From an uncultured Oscillospiraceae bacterium (lineage in GTDB: Bacteria; Bacillota; Clostridia; Oscillospirales; Ruminococcaceae): 59,957 nucleotides of DNA. Under the pieces are notes generated by a model. It searched no databases. It was not told the origin of the DNA and saw only the letters and a program-made list of their open reading frames with translations. Shown here piece after piece: positions 48,141 to 58,034 of the stretch. Made by a program: the position numbers and the translations under genes. The number at the start of each line of letters is the position of its first letter. Position 1 is the first letter of the stretch. The DNA is taken from positions 1 through 59,957 of the forward strand of contig CASEBP010000041.1 in the NCBI GenBank assembly GCA_949285275.1, given 5' to 3'.

Positions 48141-49370
48141 TCAGGCCTTCGCACCGGTGCTGGGGTTGACAGGGGTGGTCGGCTCGACGGGGGTAACAAC
48201 CAGCGTGTCGTCCGTCGTCTCCTCTTCCTCCTCCTGGACGGTCAGATCCAGCTCCATATCCGAGTAAACATACTGGCCAAGGGTTCTGGTGTTGAAGTAG
48301 AAGCCCTCGTCGGCATCGTCATATTCGGCGCCGGGAACCTCCGAGAGGGTGCCGTCCGAATTGATCTGATAGAGGAACTGGGCATAGTCCGAGTCATCGC
48401 CGGTCGAAAGGAAGAACTCGCCGGTGCGGTTGAACCGTGCGCCGTTGCCATTCCAGAAATTGAGCTCGGCCAGCGGATACTGGGCGGCAATCCGGGAATT
48501 GAAATCGGTGTCGTAGTAGATCAGGGTGCTGCCCTGGCCGGAGATATCGACCACGAAGTAGGAGTCATCTTCGAAGGTAATCTCGATCTCATCGTCGCCG
48601 TCGAAGCTGACCGAGTAGTAGGTGTCGGCCTCGATCTCGATATCGCCGTCGACATCGTCGTAGTCGGTGTTCTCGCGGTAGCTCTCCTCCCAGTCGACGG
48701 TGACTGCGATATCAAACGCGATCTCATCGGCGTCCGGGCTGGAGGACTTATCCAGAGTCAGGGTGCCGATGATGTCGGCATCGGAGGTCGAGGTCGATTC
48801 CTCGATAGTGATCGCCACCATATAGTAGTAGGTGCCGCTCTCAAAGTCATAGCTGTTTTCCAGTTCTTCCTGAGCTCCGGCGTCCAGAGTGAAGTCGCCG
48901 TCCTCATAGGTGCCGACCTGGTTGATCTTCTTCTTGGTGATCGCCACGTCGTCGACGATGTCGTCGCCTTCCTCCCAGTCGGTCTTGACCTTGAGGCCAT
49001 CGGCCGAGTCACTGTCCTCAAGCAGCTTCACTTCGTAGCTCTCCAGCGTGCCATCCGTGTCCAGCACCGGATAGAGGCCGGTCAGCAGGAAATAGGCGGT
49101 CTCACCGTACTGCGGCTGGGCGAGGTCGAGGTTCTTCTCATCCGCGTCGTAGGAAAACGGCCCGATGATCAGATCATTGACAGCATAGCCGTCCTCGTCG
49201 TCATAAAAGCCGTCCTCGTCGACCTGCTCATTGGCACATTCCGTCGGGTCGGTCTCGGCAGAGCCATACATCACGCGTCCGGTAATCTCGCTGGCATCAG
49301 CGAAGGCCGGAGCAGCGAGGGAGGCCATCAGCGACATAGCCAGCATCACTGTCAGAATTTTCTTTTTCAT
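48141..49370 (-). CDS. acidic exported protein ending in an NPSTG motif
   Basis: A 409-residue protein with a signal peptide (MKKKILTVMLAMSLMASLAA, cleavage near AFA-DA). The mature part is very rich in Asp, Glu, Tyr and Ser with repeated acidic stretches (VDEDGFYDDEDGYAVND, EIEADTYYSVSFDGDDEIEI), beta-strand-like. A Thr/Pro/Glu-rich tail (QEEEEETTDDTLVVTPVEPT) ends NPSTGAKA with no hydrophobic anchor after it. No known domain recognised; a surface or matrix role is inferred. The ATG at 49370 follows AAAGGAG. Asp richness could imply Ca2+ binding. Confidence 0.75.
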   Translation of the reverse strand: MKKKILTVMLAMSLMASLAAPAFADASEITGRVMYGSAETDPTECANEQVDEDGFYDDEDGYAVNDLIIGPFSYDADEKNLDLAQPQYGETAYFLLTGLYPVLDTDGTLESYEVKLLEDSDSADGLKVKTDWEEGDDIVDDVAITKKKINQVGTYEDGDFTLDAGAQEELENSYDFESGTYYYMVAITIEESTSTSDADIIGTLTLDKSSSPDADEIAFDIAVTVDWEESYRENTDYDDVDGDIEIEADTYYSVSFDGDDEIEITFEDDSYFVVDISGQGSTLIYYDTDFNSRIAAQYPLAELNFWNGNGARFNRTGEFFLSTGDDSDYAQFLYQINSDGTLSEVPGAEYDDADEGFYFNTRTLGQYVYSDMELDLTVQEEEEETTDDTLVVTPVEPTTPVNPSTGAKA

Positions 49371-49412
49371 TCGAATTCTCCTTTCCGGTTTAGGGTGATT
49401 CCCTTTGCCTTC

Positions 49413-49440
49413 ATCATAACAGATTTCAATTTGGTTACAA
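49413..49440 (-). promoter_or_regulatory. promoter of the acidic exported protein gene
   Basis: On the minus strand TTGTAA, 16-bp spacer, TATGAT. Confidence 0.6.
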
Positions 49441-49578
49441 GTAGTTTCAAAGTGATGCCACAGGCCGCCCAATGAATTGCCTCAGCTTTGCCACATTTTT
49501 CACTGCCGCGTCACACCGCCATTATCTCACTTTCTGGTGAAAAAAGCGGATTCTTTGCCGGTTTTGCACGCAAAATGA

Positions 49579-49607
49579 TTGACGCAAAGCCCTAAACGGG
49601 ATATAAT
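49579..49607 (+). promoter_or_regulatory. promoter of typA
   Basis: TTGACG, 17-bp spacer, TATAAT. The 310 bp between the exported-protein gene and typA hold the two divergent promoters and nothing else I can identify. Confidence 0.8.
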
Positions 49608-49680
49608 TGTACGGTTACAGAGTCTATCGGCAGAAACCCTCCCGCTGCGGCGGGGAACCAAAGGAAACAGGTGTTGGTAT

Positions 49681-51501
49681 TTGAAAAGAACGGATCTGAG
49701 AAATATCGCAATCATTGCCCACGTTGACCACGGCAAGACGACGCTGGTCGACGGGATGCTCGCCCAGAGCGGTACCTTCCGGGAGAACCAGCAGGTCGAC
49801 ACCTGCGTCATGGACTCGGGAGATCTCGAGCGGGAGCGCGGCATCACCATCCTTTCGAAAAACGCTTCGGTCACCTATAAGGGGGTCAAGATCAATATCG
49901 TTGACACCCCTGGACACGCCGATTTCGGCGGTGAGGTCGAACGGGTGCTCGGTATGGTCTCCGGTGTGCTGCTGCTGGTCGATGCTGCCGAGGGTCCGAT
50001 GCCCCAGACCCGCTTTGTCCTTTCAAAGGCGCTGGAACTCGGTCTGGCGGTCATCGCTGTCGTCAACAAGGTTGACAAGCCCGACGCCCGGGTCCATGAG
50101 GTGGTCGACGAGATCCTCGAGCTGATGCTCGACCTCGGCGCCTCGGACGAGCAGCTCGACGCCCCGATGGTCTTCTGCTCAGGCCGGGCCGGAACCTCCT
50201 CCTTCTCCCCCGACGAACAGGGGAAGGATCTCTCCTGCCTGTTTGATACCATCCTCGACTATATCCCCTGCCCCGACCTCGATCCCGAGGGCCCGCTGCA
50301 GGTGCTGGTCTCGACGGTCGATTACAACGAATTCGTCGGCCGCACCGCCGTCGGCCGGATCGAGCGCGGCGAGATGCGGGTCAACCAGCCGGTCGAGGTC
50401 TGCGACTTCCACAACCCCGACCTGCAGCTCAAGGGGAAGATCACTGCGATCTACCAGTTTGAGGGGATCAGCCGGACCCCGGTTCAGTCGGCCCGCGCCG
50501 GAGATATTGTCATGTTCTCCGGTCTCGATGCCATCACCATTGGCAATACACTGTGCGATCCCGAGCGGGTCGAGCCAATCGAGTTCGTCAAGATCTCCGA
50601 GCCGACCGTCGAGATGACCTTCCAGGTCAATGACAGCCCCTTCGCCGGCCGGGAGGGCAAGTTTGTCACCTCCCGCCAGATCCGCGACCGGCTCTACCGC
50701 GAACTGCTCAAGGACGTCTCACTGCGGGTGGAGGACGGCGCCTCGACCGACAGCTTCCGGGTGCTTGGCCGCGGCGAGATGCATCTGTCGATCCTCATCG
50801 AGACGATGCGCCGCGAAGGATATGAGTTTGCCGTCGGCGCCCCCCGTGCCCTGATGCACGAAGAAAACGGCGTGTTGATGGAACCGTTTGAAACTGCCGT
50901 TATCGACGTTCCGGCCGACGCGGTCGGCAGCGTCATCGAGAAGCTCGGTTCCCGCAAGGGCGACCTGGTCAGCATGAACCCGATCGGTGGGCGGATGAAG
51001 ATCGAGTTCCGGATCCCGTCGCGCGGCCTATTCGGCTACCGCAGCGAGTTCATGACCGATACCCGCGGCGAAGGGATCATCGGCACCCTCTTCGCCGGCT
51101 ATGATGTCTACCGCGGTGAGATCGCCAGCCGCCAGAGCGGCTCGCTGATCTCCTACGAGACCGGTGAGGCAGTTACCTACGGCCTCTACAATGCCCAGGA
51201 GCGCGGTGAGCTCTTTATCGGAGCGGGCACTCCGGTCTATGCCGGTATGGTGGTCGGCGCCTCCCCCAAGGGAGAGGATATCGTCGTCAACGTCTGCAAG
51301 AAGAAGCATGTCACCAATATGCGCGCCGCCGGTTCGGATGAGGCGCTGCGGCTGACCCCGCCGCGCAAGATGTCGCTGGAAGCCTGCATCGAGTTTATTG
51401 CCGATGATGAGCTGCTCGAGGTGACCCCCAAGAGCCTGCGAATCCGCAAGCGGGAGCTCTCCCACGACCAGCGGATGAAGAAGCTCAAGGGCGGAAAATA
51501 A
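49681..51501 (+). CDS. typA: translational GTPase TypA/BipA
   Basis: A 606-residue ribosome-binding GTPase needed for ribosome assembly and stress growth. G1 AHVDHGKTT, effector-loop/G2 segment [15 protein letters not shown]3 [13 protein letters not shown]4 NKVDKPDA, then EF-G-like domains II, III and V and the BipA C-terminal domain ([39 protein letters not shown]). The start is TTG at 49681, giving [19 protein letters not shown] as in homologues; the frame further upstream includes the promoter and is not coding. Confidence 0.96.
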   Translation: MKRTDLRNIAIIAHVDHGKTTLVDGMLAQSGTFRENQQVDTCVMDSGDLERERGITILSKNASVTYKGVKINIVDTPGHADFGGEVERVLGMVSGVLLLVDAAEGPMPQTRFVLSKALELGLAVIAVVNKVDKPDARVHEVVDEILELMLDLGASDEQLDAPMVFCSGRAGTSSFSPDEQGKDLSCLFDTILDYIPCPDLDPEGPLQVLVSTVDYNEFVGRTAVGRIERGEMRVNQPVEVCDFHNPDLQLKGKITAIYQFEGISRTPVQSARAGDIVMFSGLDAITIGNTLCDPERVEPIEFVKISEPTVEMTFQVNDSPFAGREGKFVTSRQIRDRLYRELLKDVSLRVEDGASTDSFRVLGRGEMHLSILIETMRREGYEFAVGAPRALMHEENGVLMEPFETAVIDVPADAVGSVIEKLGSRKGDLVSMNPIGGRMKIEFRIPSRGLFGYRSEFMTDTRGEGIIGTLFAGYDVYRGEIASRQSGSLISYETGEAVTYGLYNAQERGELFIGAGTPVYAGMVVGASPKGEDIVVNVCKKKHVTNMRAAGSDEALRLTPPRKMSLEACIEFIADDELLEVTPKSLRIRKRELSHDQRMKKLKGGK

Positions 51502-51516
51502 CCGTCTCCTATCGCT

Positions 51517-51551
51517 GCGCCCCCGGCCCTACAAAGCCGGGGGCGCATTTT
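51517..51551 (+). terminator. terminator of typA
   Basis: GCGCCCCCGGC...GCCGGGGGCGC followed by ATTTT. Confidence 0.75.
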
Positions 51552-51571
51552 CGGACAGCGGGTGATTTCCC

Positions 51572-51600
51572 TTGCGGGAAACGGCCAAAAATGGTATACT
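51572..51600 (+). promoter_or_regulatory. promoter of prfC
   Basis: TTGCGG, 17-bp spacer, TATACT. Confidence 0.7.
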
Positions 51601-51648
51601 GAATCGGTTATGAACAACGCCCGATGGGCCTATGATGGAGGAACAACC

Positions 51649-53232
51649 TTGCCAAACCTGACAGACGAAATCAACAAGCGCAGAACCTTTGCAATCATCT
51701 CCCACCCCGACGCAGGCAAGACCACCCTGACCGAAAAATTCCTGCTCTATGGCGGCGCCATCGCCCTGGCCGGTTCGGTCAAAGGCAAAAAAACAGCCCG
51801 TCACGCCGTCTCCGACTGGATGGAGATCGAGAAACAGCGCGGCATTTCGGTCACCTCGTCTGTGCTGCAGTTCTCCTACGGCGGATGTTGCATCAACATT
51901 CTGGATACCCCCGGGCATCAGGACTTCTCAGAGGACACCTACCGCACGCTGATGGCCGCCGACTCGGCGGTCATGGTCATCGATGCCTCAAAGGGCGTCG
52001 AGGCCCAGACCCGCAAGCTCTTCAAGGTCTGCGTCATGCGGCAGATTCCGATCTTCACCTTCATCAACAAAATGGACCGCGACGCCCGCGACCCCTATGA
52101 GCTGCTCGAGGAGATCGAGGGGGAGCTGGGCATCGCCACCTACCCGATGACCTGGCCGGTCGGCTCAGGCAAGGAATTCAAAGGGGTCTACGACCGGACC
52201 GCCAAAAAAATGATCTCCTTTACCGCCAACAACGGCCAGCGGGAGGTTGAGGCCACCGCCCTTTCGCTCGATGATCCTGCCCTCGGCGGGCTGATCGGCA
52301 AAGATTTTGCCGACACCCTGCGCGGCGACGTCGAGCTTCTCGACGGCGCGAGCGCCGACTTTGATCTCGAGGCGGTGCAGGCCGGACGGCTCTCCCCTGT
52401 GTTTTTCGGCTCGGCGCTGACCAACTTCGGCGTCGAACCATTTCTCAAGGATTTTCTGCGGCTGACCCCGCCGCCGCTTCCCCGCCAGTGCGAGGAGGGA
52501 CAGGTCGATCCGTTCGATCCGGACTTCTCGGCTTTCGTCTTTAAAATCCAGGCCAACATGAACAAAGCCCACCGCGACCGGATCGCCTTTCTGCGGATCT
52601 GCTCAGGCCGGTTTGACAAGAACATGGAGGTGCTGCATGTCCAAGGGGACAAGAAGATGCGGCTGCTCCAGCCCCAGCAGATGATGGCACAGGAGCGGGA
52701 GGTTATCGACGAAGCCTACGCCGGCGACATCATCGGAGTCTTTGACCCCGGCATCTTCTCGATCGGGGATACCATCTGCACCCCCTCACACAAGGTCCGT
52801 TTTGCCGGTATCCCGACCTTTGCCCCCGAACATTTCGCCCGGGTCCGGCAGATTGACACCCTCAAACGCAAACAGTTCGTCAAAGGGACCAGCCAGATCG
52901 CCCAGGAGGGCGCCATTCAGATCTTCCGTGAGCCGGGAAAAGGTATGGAGGAGGTCATCGTCGGGGTGGTCGGCACCCTGCAGTTTGACGTGCTCGAATA
53001 CCGCCTTAAAAACGAGTACGGGGTCGATATCCGGCTCGAAATGCTCTCCTACCAGCATCTGCGCTGGATCGAGGAAACCCCCGTCGAACCAAAAAAGCTC
53101 AAAATCACCTCCGATACCCGTGTCGTGCAGGACTTCAAGGACAACTATCTGCTGCTCTTCACCGACAGCTGGAATATCAACTGGGCGCTCGAAAAGAACG
53201 AGGGCCTCAAGCTCGCCGAATTCAGCCGCTGA
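51649..53232 (+). CDS. prfC: peptide chain release factor 3
   Basis: A 527-residue GTPase that releases RF1/RF2 from the ribosome after termination. G1 SHPDAGKTTLTEKFLLYGGA, G2 GISVTSSVLQFSY, G3 DTPGHQDFSEDTY, G4 INKMDRDARDP, then RF3-specific segments (TWPVGSGKEFKGVYDR, SALTNFGVEPFLKDF, FKIQANMNKAHRDRIAFLR, GTLQFDVLEYRLKNEYGV). The start is TTG at 51649 after GGAGGA; the usual length is about 525-530. polA follows after 48 bp. Confidence 0.96.
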   Translation: MPNLTDEINKRRTFAIISHPDAGKTTLTEKFLLYGGAIALAGSVKGKKTARHAVSDWMEIEKQRGISVTSSVLQFSYGGCCINILDTPGHQDFSEDTYRTLMAADSAVMVIDASKGVEAQTRKLFKVCVMRQIPIFTFINKMDRDARDPYELLEEIEGELGIATYPMTWPVGSGKEFKGVYDRTAKKMISFTANNGQREVEATALSLDDPALGGLIGKDFADTLRGDVELLDGASADFDLEAVQAGRLSPVFFGSALTNFGVEPFLKDFLRLTPPPLPRQCEEGQVDPFDPDFSAFVFKIQANMNKAHRDRIAFLRICSGRFDKNMEVLHVQGDKKMRLLQPQQMMAQEREVIDEAYAGDIIGVFDPGIFSIGDTICTPSHKVRFAGIPTFAPEHFARVRQIDTLKRKQFVKGTSQIAQEGAIQIFREPGKGMEEVIVGVVGTLQFDVLEYRLKNEYGVDIRLEMLSYQHLRWIEETPVEPKKLKITSDTRVVQDFKDNYLLLFTDSWNINWALEKNEGLKLAEFSR

Positions 53233-53280
53233 GTCCGCGGCGGTGTTCCCCCATCTCTTTCGCTACAGGAGGCGCTTACG

Positions 53281-55890
53281 ATGAAGCTGCTCGCCGTCGA
53301 TTCCAATTCCATCCTCAACCGCGCCTACTACGGCGTCAAACCGCTGACCACCCGTGAGGGACAGTTCACCAACGGGATCTACGGCTTTCTCAATATCCTG
53401 CTCAAGCTGCTGGAAGAGACCGAACCCGATGCGGTGGCCTTCGCTTTTGACCTGCGCGCCCCCACCTTCCGTCACCGGATGTTTGACGGCTACAAGGCCG
53501 GGCGCAAGGGAATGCCCGCCGAGCTGGCCAGCCAGGTCGAACCGCTCAAGGAATTACTGACCCTAATGGGGTATCCAATTCTCTCCCTTGAGGGCTTTGA
53601 GGCTGACGATATTCTTGGCACCCTCGGCGCCCGCTGCCGGATGGAGGATTCGGAATGTATCATCGCCACCGGCGACCGGGACAGCTTTCAGCTGGTCGGA
53701 AACGGGGTAACGGTACGGCTTGCCTTCACCCGGGGAGGCCAGTCCGGTTCGGAGCGAATCGACGAGGCGGTCATCCGGGAAAGATATGGGGTCTCCCCCC
53801 GCCAGATGATCGAGGTCAAAGCGCTGATGGGAGACAGTTCCGATAACATCCCCGGCGTCGCGGGTATTGGGGAGAAGACCGCCCTCGCCCTGATCCAGCA
53901 TTTTGGCTCACTCGACGGAGTCTACCAGGGAATTGACGACCCGTTCATTAAAAAAGGCGTGCGGGAAAAGCTGCTGCGCGACCGGGACATTGCCTATCTC
54001 AGCCGTCAGCTCGCCGAAATCAACTGTGCGGTCCCGCTGCAGGAGACGCTGCTGGACCTTCTCCCGAAGCCGCGTCAGGACGCCGCTCTCTATGCGCTGC
54101 TCGACCGACTCGAACTGCGTTCAGTCATCGCCCGCCTTGGACTGACCCCCGGGGAGGAACAGGCCGATACACAGCCGGTACCGGCTGCGGCGGTTTCGGC
54201 CGCTTTCGGTTCGCTTGAGCAGGCCAACACCCTCTTTTCCGGGACACAGCCCCTGTTCGCATTGCTTGACTATCAGAACCGGGTGCCCTGCCGTGCTGTG
54301 CTGTTGACCCAGGATGCCGCTGTTCTGTTTGAACAGGATTGCCCCGGCTGGGATCATTTTTTGGAGCAGCTCGAGAGCTGCGCCGAACGGCTGACCCTGC
54401 CCGACAGCAAGGAGTGGTACCGCAGCCGCTTCCTGGCGCACCCCGATTCCCAGCCTCCGCTTGCCGCCTTTGATCCGGTGCTCGCGGGATATCTGCTCTC
54501 CCCTCTCTCCTCCTCCTATTCGATCGAGGCGCTCTCGGCCGGCCGCACCCTTGCGCCGGTTTCCCTCTCGCTGCCCGACGGGATTTCCCCGGAAATGCAG
54601 GATCTCGCCGGGAAGGCGGCACTGCTCCCTTCCCTGTCCCGCGCTTTGGCGGACGAGCTTGCCGAAAAAGGGATGAAGCTGCTGCTCGATACCATCGAGG
54701 CCCCGCTCGCCCGGGTGCTCGCCTCGATGGAGACGATCGGCTTCTGTCTCGACGAGGAGGGCCTTGCCGCCTACGGCCGGGAGCTGGACGGGGACATCGC
54801 CGCGATCACCGAGAGGATCTATCAGCTTGCGGGCGGGGAATTTAATCTCAACTCCCCGAAACAGCTCGGAGAGGTGCTGTTCACCCGCCTCGGACTGCCC
54901 GCCCGCAAAAAGACCAAGAGCGGCTTTTCGACCGATGCCGATACCCTCGATTCGCTGCGGAAATACCATCCGATCATCGACGATATCCTGGCCTACCGCA
55001 AGCTTGCCAAGCTCAAATCGACCTATGTCGACGGCCTGCTTGCCCAGGTCGGTCCGGATCACCGGGTTCGCTCGCTCTTCCGGCAGACCGAAACCCGCAC
55101 CGGCCGAATCAGCTCAACCGAACCAAACCTGCAGAACATCCCCGTCCGCACCGAGAGAGGCAGCCAGCTGCGGCGGTTCTTCCATGCGCCTGAGGGCTGC
55201 CTGTTGGTCGATGCCGACTACTCACAGATCGAATTGCGGGTGCTCGCCCATATCGCCAACGACCCCGCGATGATCGACGCCTTCGTTCGCGGTGAGGACA
55301 TCCACACCCGCACCGCTGCCCAGGTTTTCGACATGCCGGAGGAATTTGTCACCCCCCGGATGCGCTCGTCCGCCAAGGCGGTCAACTTCGGGATTGTCTA
55401 CGGCATCGGCGCCTACTCGCTGTCGCAGGACATCGGCGTCTCGGTCGCTGAGGCCGACCGGTATATCAAAAGTTATCTCAACACCTATCAGGGGGTCCGC
55501 CGCTATATGCAGGAGTCGGTGGCCTTCGGGACCGAACACGGCTATGTTCAGACGATGTTTGGCCGCCGCCGGCCGCTGCCTGAACTGGCCGCCTCCAATC
55601 GAGTAACCCACGCCTTCGGCGAACGGGTCGCGATGAACACCCCGATCCAGGGCACCGCCGCTGATATCATCAAGTTGGCGATGGTGCGGGTCTATGACCG
55701 GCTGCGCGCCGAGGGGATGCGTTCCCGTCTGATTTTGCAGGTACACGATGAGCTGATCGTCGAGGCACCTGAGGAGGAGGCTGAACGGGCCGCCCGCCTG
55801 CTGACAGAGGAGATGGAGCGGGTTGTCTCGCTGTCGGTCCCGCTGCTGGCCGAAGCAAAAACCGGCCGCAACTGGTTGGAGGCGAAATAA
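53281..55890 (+). CDS. polA: DNA polymerase I
   Basis: An 869-residue repair/replication polymerase. The N-terminal 5'-nuclease domain (residues 1-290) is intact (FAFDLRAPTFRHRMFDGYKA; EADDILGTLG; TGDRDSFQLV; MGDSSDNIPGVAGIGEKTA). The middle 3'-5' exonuclease-like domain lacks the D-x-E motif (FALLDYQNR there), so proofreading is probably absent, as in Bacillus Pol I. The polymerase has motif A DADYSQIELRVLAHIA, motif B RSSAKAVNFGIVYGIGAYSL and motif C VHDELIVE. ACAGGAGG precedes the ATG. rimI starts 3 bp after its stop. Confidence 0.97.
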   Translation: MKLLAVDSNSILNRAYYGVKPLTTREGQFTNGIYGFLNILLKLLEETEPDAVAFAFDLRAPTFRHRMFDGYKAGRKGMPAELASQVEPLKELLTLMGYPILSLEGFEADDILGTLGARCRMEDSECIIATGDRDSFQLVGNGVTVRLAFTRGGQSGSERIDEAVIRERYGVSPRQMIEVKALMGDSSDNIPGVAGIGEKTALALIQHFGSLDGVYQGIDDPFIKKGVREKLLRDRDIAYLSRQLAEINCAVPLQETLLDLLPKPRQDAALYALLDRLELRSVIARLGLTPGEEQADTQPVPAAAVSAAFGSLEQANTLFSGTQPLFALLDYQNRVPCRAVLLTQDAAVLFEQDCPGWDHFLEQLESCAERLTLPDSKEWYRSRFLAHPDSQPPLAAFDPVLAGYLLSPLSSSYSIEALSAGRTLAPVSLSLPDGISPEMQDLAGKAALLPSLSRALADELAEKGMKLLLDTIEAPLARVLASMETIGFCLDEEGLAAYGRELDGDIAAITERIYQLAGGEFNLNSPKQLGEVLFTRLGLPARKKTKSGFSTDADTLDSLRKYHPIIDDILAYRKLAKLKSTYVDGLLAQVGPDHRVRSLFRQTETRTGRISSTEPNLQNIPVRTERGSQLRRFFHAPEGCLLVDADYSQIELRVLAHIANDPAMIDAFVRGEDIHTRTAAQVFDMPEEFVTPRMRSSAKAVNFGIVYGIGAYSLSQDIGVSVAEADRYIKSYLNTYQGVRRYMQESVAFGTEHGYVQTMFGRRRPLPELAASNRVTHAFGERVAMNTPIQGTAADIIKLAMVRVYDRLRAEGMRSRLILQVHDELIVEAPEEEAERAARLLTEEMERVVSLSVPLLAEAKTGRNWLEAK

Positions 55891-55892
55891 TC

Positions 55893-56348
55893 ATGGCCAC
55901 ATCATCCGCCTTTACGATTCTGCCGCTTTCCTCCGACCTGCTGCCGGGAGCCGCTGCTGTCGAGCAGGCCTGCTTCTCCCTGCCGTGGAGCGAGGAGGGG
56001 CTTCGCGCCGAACTCCAAAAGGACGGCGCCCGCTGCTTTGCCGCCGTTGCCGGTGATACCGTCGTCGGCTGGGCCGGACTGGAATCGGTCTGCGGGGAGG
56101 GAAGCGTCACCAACATCGCGGTGCTGCCCGGTTTCCGGCGCCGCGGCATCGGAAAAGCGCTGACCCTTGCGCTGCTGGATGCGGCCGCACGGCTCGCACT
56201 GGACCGGTTGCTGCTCGAGGTGCGGGTCTCCAATGCTCCTGCCATCGCGCTGTACGACATGCTCGGTTTTGTTCCCGTCGGGATCCGTCCCGGCTTCTAT
56301 GACGCGCCCCGAGAGGATGCGCTGATCATGCAGCACCCCGCCGGGTGA
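55893..56348 (+). CDS. rimI: ribosomal protein alanine N-acetyltransferase RimI-like
   Basis: A 151-residue GNAT acetyltransferase. ACFSLPWSEEGLRAELQKDG, SVTNIAVLPGFRRRGIGKAL (acetyl-CoA loop RxxGxG), LLLEVRVSNAPAIALYDMLG and FVPVGIRPGFYDAPREDAL are the RimI pattern; ending ALIM is typical. RimI acetylates the N-terminus of S18 in enteric bacteria. It sits between polA and a YcxB-like gene before tsaD, the usual rimI-tsaD neighbourhood. Confidence 0.9.
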   Translation: MATSSAFTILPLSSDLLPGAAAVEQACFSLPWSEEGLRAELQKDGARCFAAVAGDTVVGWAGLESVCGEGSVTNIAVLPGFRRRGIGKALTLALLDAAARLALDRLLLEVRVSNAPAIALYDMLGFVPVGIRPGFYDAPREDALIMQHPAG

Positions 56349-56399
56349 AAATCCCGCCGAACCCCGTGTGCAACCGTCTTGATGAAAGGATGAAACCCG

Positions 56400-56951
56400 A
56401 TGGAACCGCTCTTTGCTGCTTCCTACGCCCCCTCTCCCGAAAGCCGCGCCTCGATGCTGCTGTGCAAGCAGCAGCTCTACCAGCGGTGGATGTTCGCTTC
56501 CCTTTACCTGTTCCTGATCCCGATCGCCTATTTTCTCTCGCTGGAGGTTCCACAGCCTTTTTCAGCGACGGGCTGGGCGGTGCGGATGGTGCTGTTTGCC
56601 ATCGCTTTGGTGATCGCCCCGCCGCTCTGGAAGCGGCTTCAGCGCAAAACCTGCCTGAAGACGGCCAACCGTTACTTCATCCAGCGCTACCGGATGACCC
56701 GGCGGATGCCGCCTCCCGTATACTACCGGTTCTTTGAGGACCGGGCGGAGCTGTCCGACGGGGGAAAGCGCAGCGAATTCTCCTATACCGGCCTCTCCCA
56801 GGTGGTGGAAACCGGACGGCTGTTCCTGCTGTTTTCCGGCCCTGATACCTGCTACATCATCGACAAGAGCAGTCTGGCACAGGATGCGACGCGCTTCTCT
56901 GATTTTCTGTCCGAACGCCGCGGTGCACCCTGCCTGCGGATGGGCGGCTGA
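56400..56951 (+). CDS. YcxB-like membrane protein
   Basis: A 183-residue protein: two membrane helices (about 30-50 and 58-78), a basic loop LWKRLQRKTCLKTANRYFI and a soluble C-terminal domain with ELSDGGKRSEFSYTGLSQVV, TGRLFLLFSGPDTCYIIDK, the pattern of the YcxB-like C-terminal domain. Function unknown. GAAAGGATG precedes the ATG at 56400. It is inserted between rimI and tsaD, which are often direct neighbours. Same general type as the protein at 900-1478. Confidence 0.75.
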   Translation: MEPLFAASYAPSPESRASMLLCKQQLYQRWMFASLYLFLIPIAYFLSLEVPQPFSATGWAVRMVLFAIALVIAPPLWKRLQRKTCLKTANRYFIQRYRMTRRMPPPVYYRFFEDRAELSDGGKRSEFSYTGLSQVVETGRLFLLFSGPDTCYIIDKSSLAQDATRFSDFLSERRGAPCLRMGG

Positions 56952-56965
56952 AGGAGGGAACCGGG

Positions 56966-57997
56966 ATGAAGATCCTCGCAATCGAAACCTCCTGTGACGA
57001 GACCGCCGCCGCCGTCGTGGAAGATGGCCGGAAGATCCTCTCGTCGGTCGTCCACACCCAGATTGCCGAACACCGCATCTATGGCGGGGTGGTGCCGGAG
57101 ATCGCCTCCCGCCGCCACATCGAGAAGATCGACGCGGTGGTGAAGAAAGCCCTCGGAGACGCGGGGCTGACCGCCCATACCGTCGATGCCGTCGCGGTGA
57201 CCGCCGGCCCCGGACTGATCGGCGCTCTGCTGGTTGGACTCAACTTCGCCAAGGGATTCGCCTGGATGGCGGACAAGCCGCTGATCCCGGTCCATCACAT
57301 CCGCGGCCATATCGCGGCCAATTACCTCGCCGATCCCGGCCTCGAGCCGCCCTTTCTCTGTCTGGTCGCCTCGGGCGGACACAGCCTGATCGTCGACGTG
57401 CAGGACTACACCCGCTTTGCGGTGCTCGGCCGTTCCCGCGACGACGCGGCAGGAGAAGCCTTTGACAAGGCCGCCCGTGCAATGGGGCTGGGATACCCCG
57501 GAGGTGTCGCCCTCGACCGCCTTGCCCGTGGCGGAAACGACCGGCTTTACCATTTCCCCCAGCCGCATGTGGAAGGGGCGCCCCTCGACATGAGTTTCTC
57601 TGGGGTCAAGACGTCGGTGGTCAATCTGCTGCACAATGCCCGCCAGAAGAACGAATCGCTGGATCTGCCGTCGCTGGCCGCCTGTTTTGAGCGCACGGTC
57701 TGCGAGGCGCTCTGCTCCCGGCTCTTCGCCGCCGCCGAGCAAACCGGCGCAACCATCCTATCGGTTGCGGGCGGCGTTTCTGCCAACACCCGTCTGCGGG
57801 AGACGCTGCAGCAGGAGGCCAAACGCCGCGGGCTGCGGCTGTGCATGCCGCCCCTCTCACTGACCGGGGATAACGCCGCCATGATCGGCGCGCAGGGCTA
57901 TTTCGAGTATCAGGCAGGCCATATCGCACCCCCTTCCCTTAACGCCGTCGCCACCCTATCGGTTGAGCGCGGCGCCCCACAGGATTTCGCGCTCTGA
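56966..57997 (+). CDS. tsaD: tRNA N6-adenosine threonylcarbamoyltransferase
   Basis: A 343-residue ASKHA-fold enzyme that transfers threonylcarbamoyl to A37 of ANN-reading tRNAs, with TsaB and TsaE. ILAIETSCDETAAAVVEDG at the start, GGVVPEIASRRHIE, the metal-binding HIRGH (His111, His115), LVASGGHSLIVDV, GEAFDKAARAMGLGYPGG, SFSGVKTSVVN and AGGVSANTRLRE. AGGAGGGAA precedes the ATG. Last gene of the polA-rimI-tsaD set. Confidence 0.96.
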   Translation: MKILAIETSCDETAAAVVEDGRKILSSVVHTQIAEHRIYGGVVPEIASRRHIEKIDAVVKKALGDAGLTAHTVDAVAVTAGPGLIGALLVGLNFAKGFAWMADKPLIPVHHIRGHIAANYLADPGLEPPFLCLVASGGHSLIVDVQDYTRFAVLGRSRDDAAGEAFDKAARAMGLGYPGGVALDRLARGGNDRLYHFPQPHVEGAPLDMSFSGVKTSVVNLLHNARQKNESLDLPSLAACFERTVCEALCSRLFAAAEQTGATILSVAGGVSANTRLRETLQQEAKRRGLRLCMPPLSLTGDNAAMIGAQGYFEYQAGHIAPPSLNAVATLSVERGAPQDFAL

Positions 57998-58002
57998 CCT
58001 GT

Positions 58003-58034
58003 ACGCCCCGTCTGGATTCGGACGGGGCGTTTTT
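58003..58034 (+). terminator. terminator of tsaD
   Basis: ACGCCCCGTC, 8-nt loop, GACGGGGCGT then TTTT. Confidence 0.8.
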
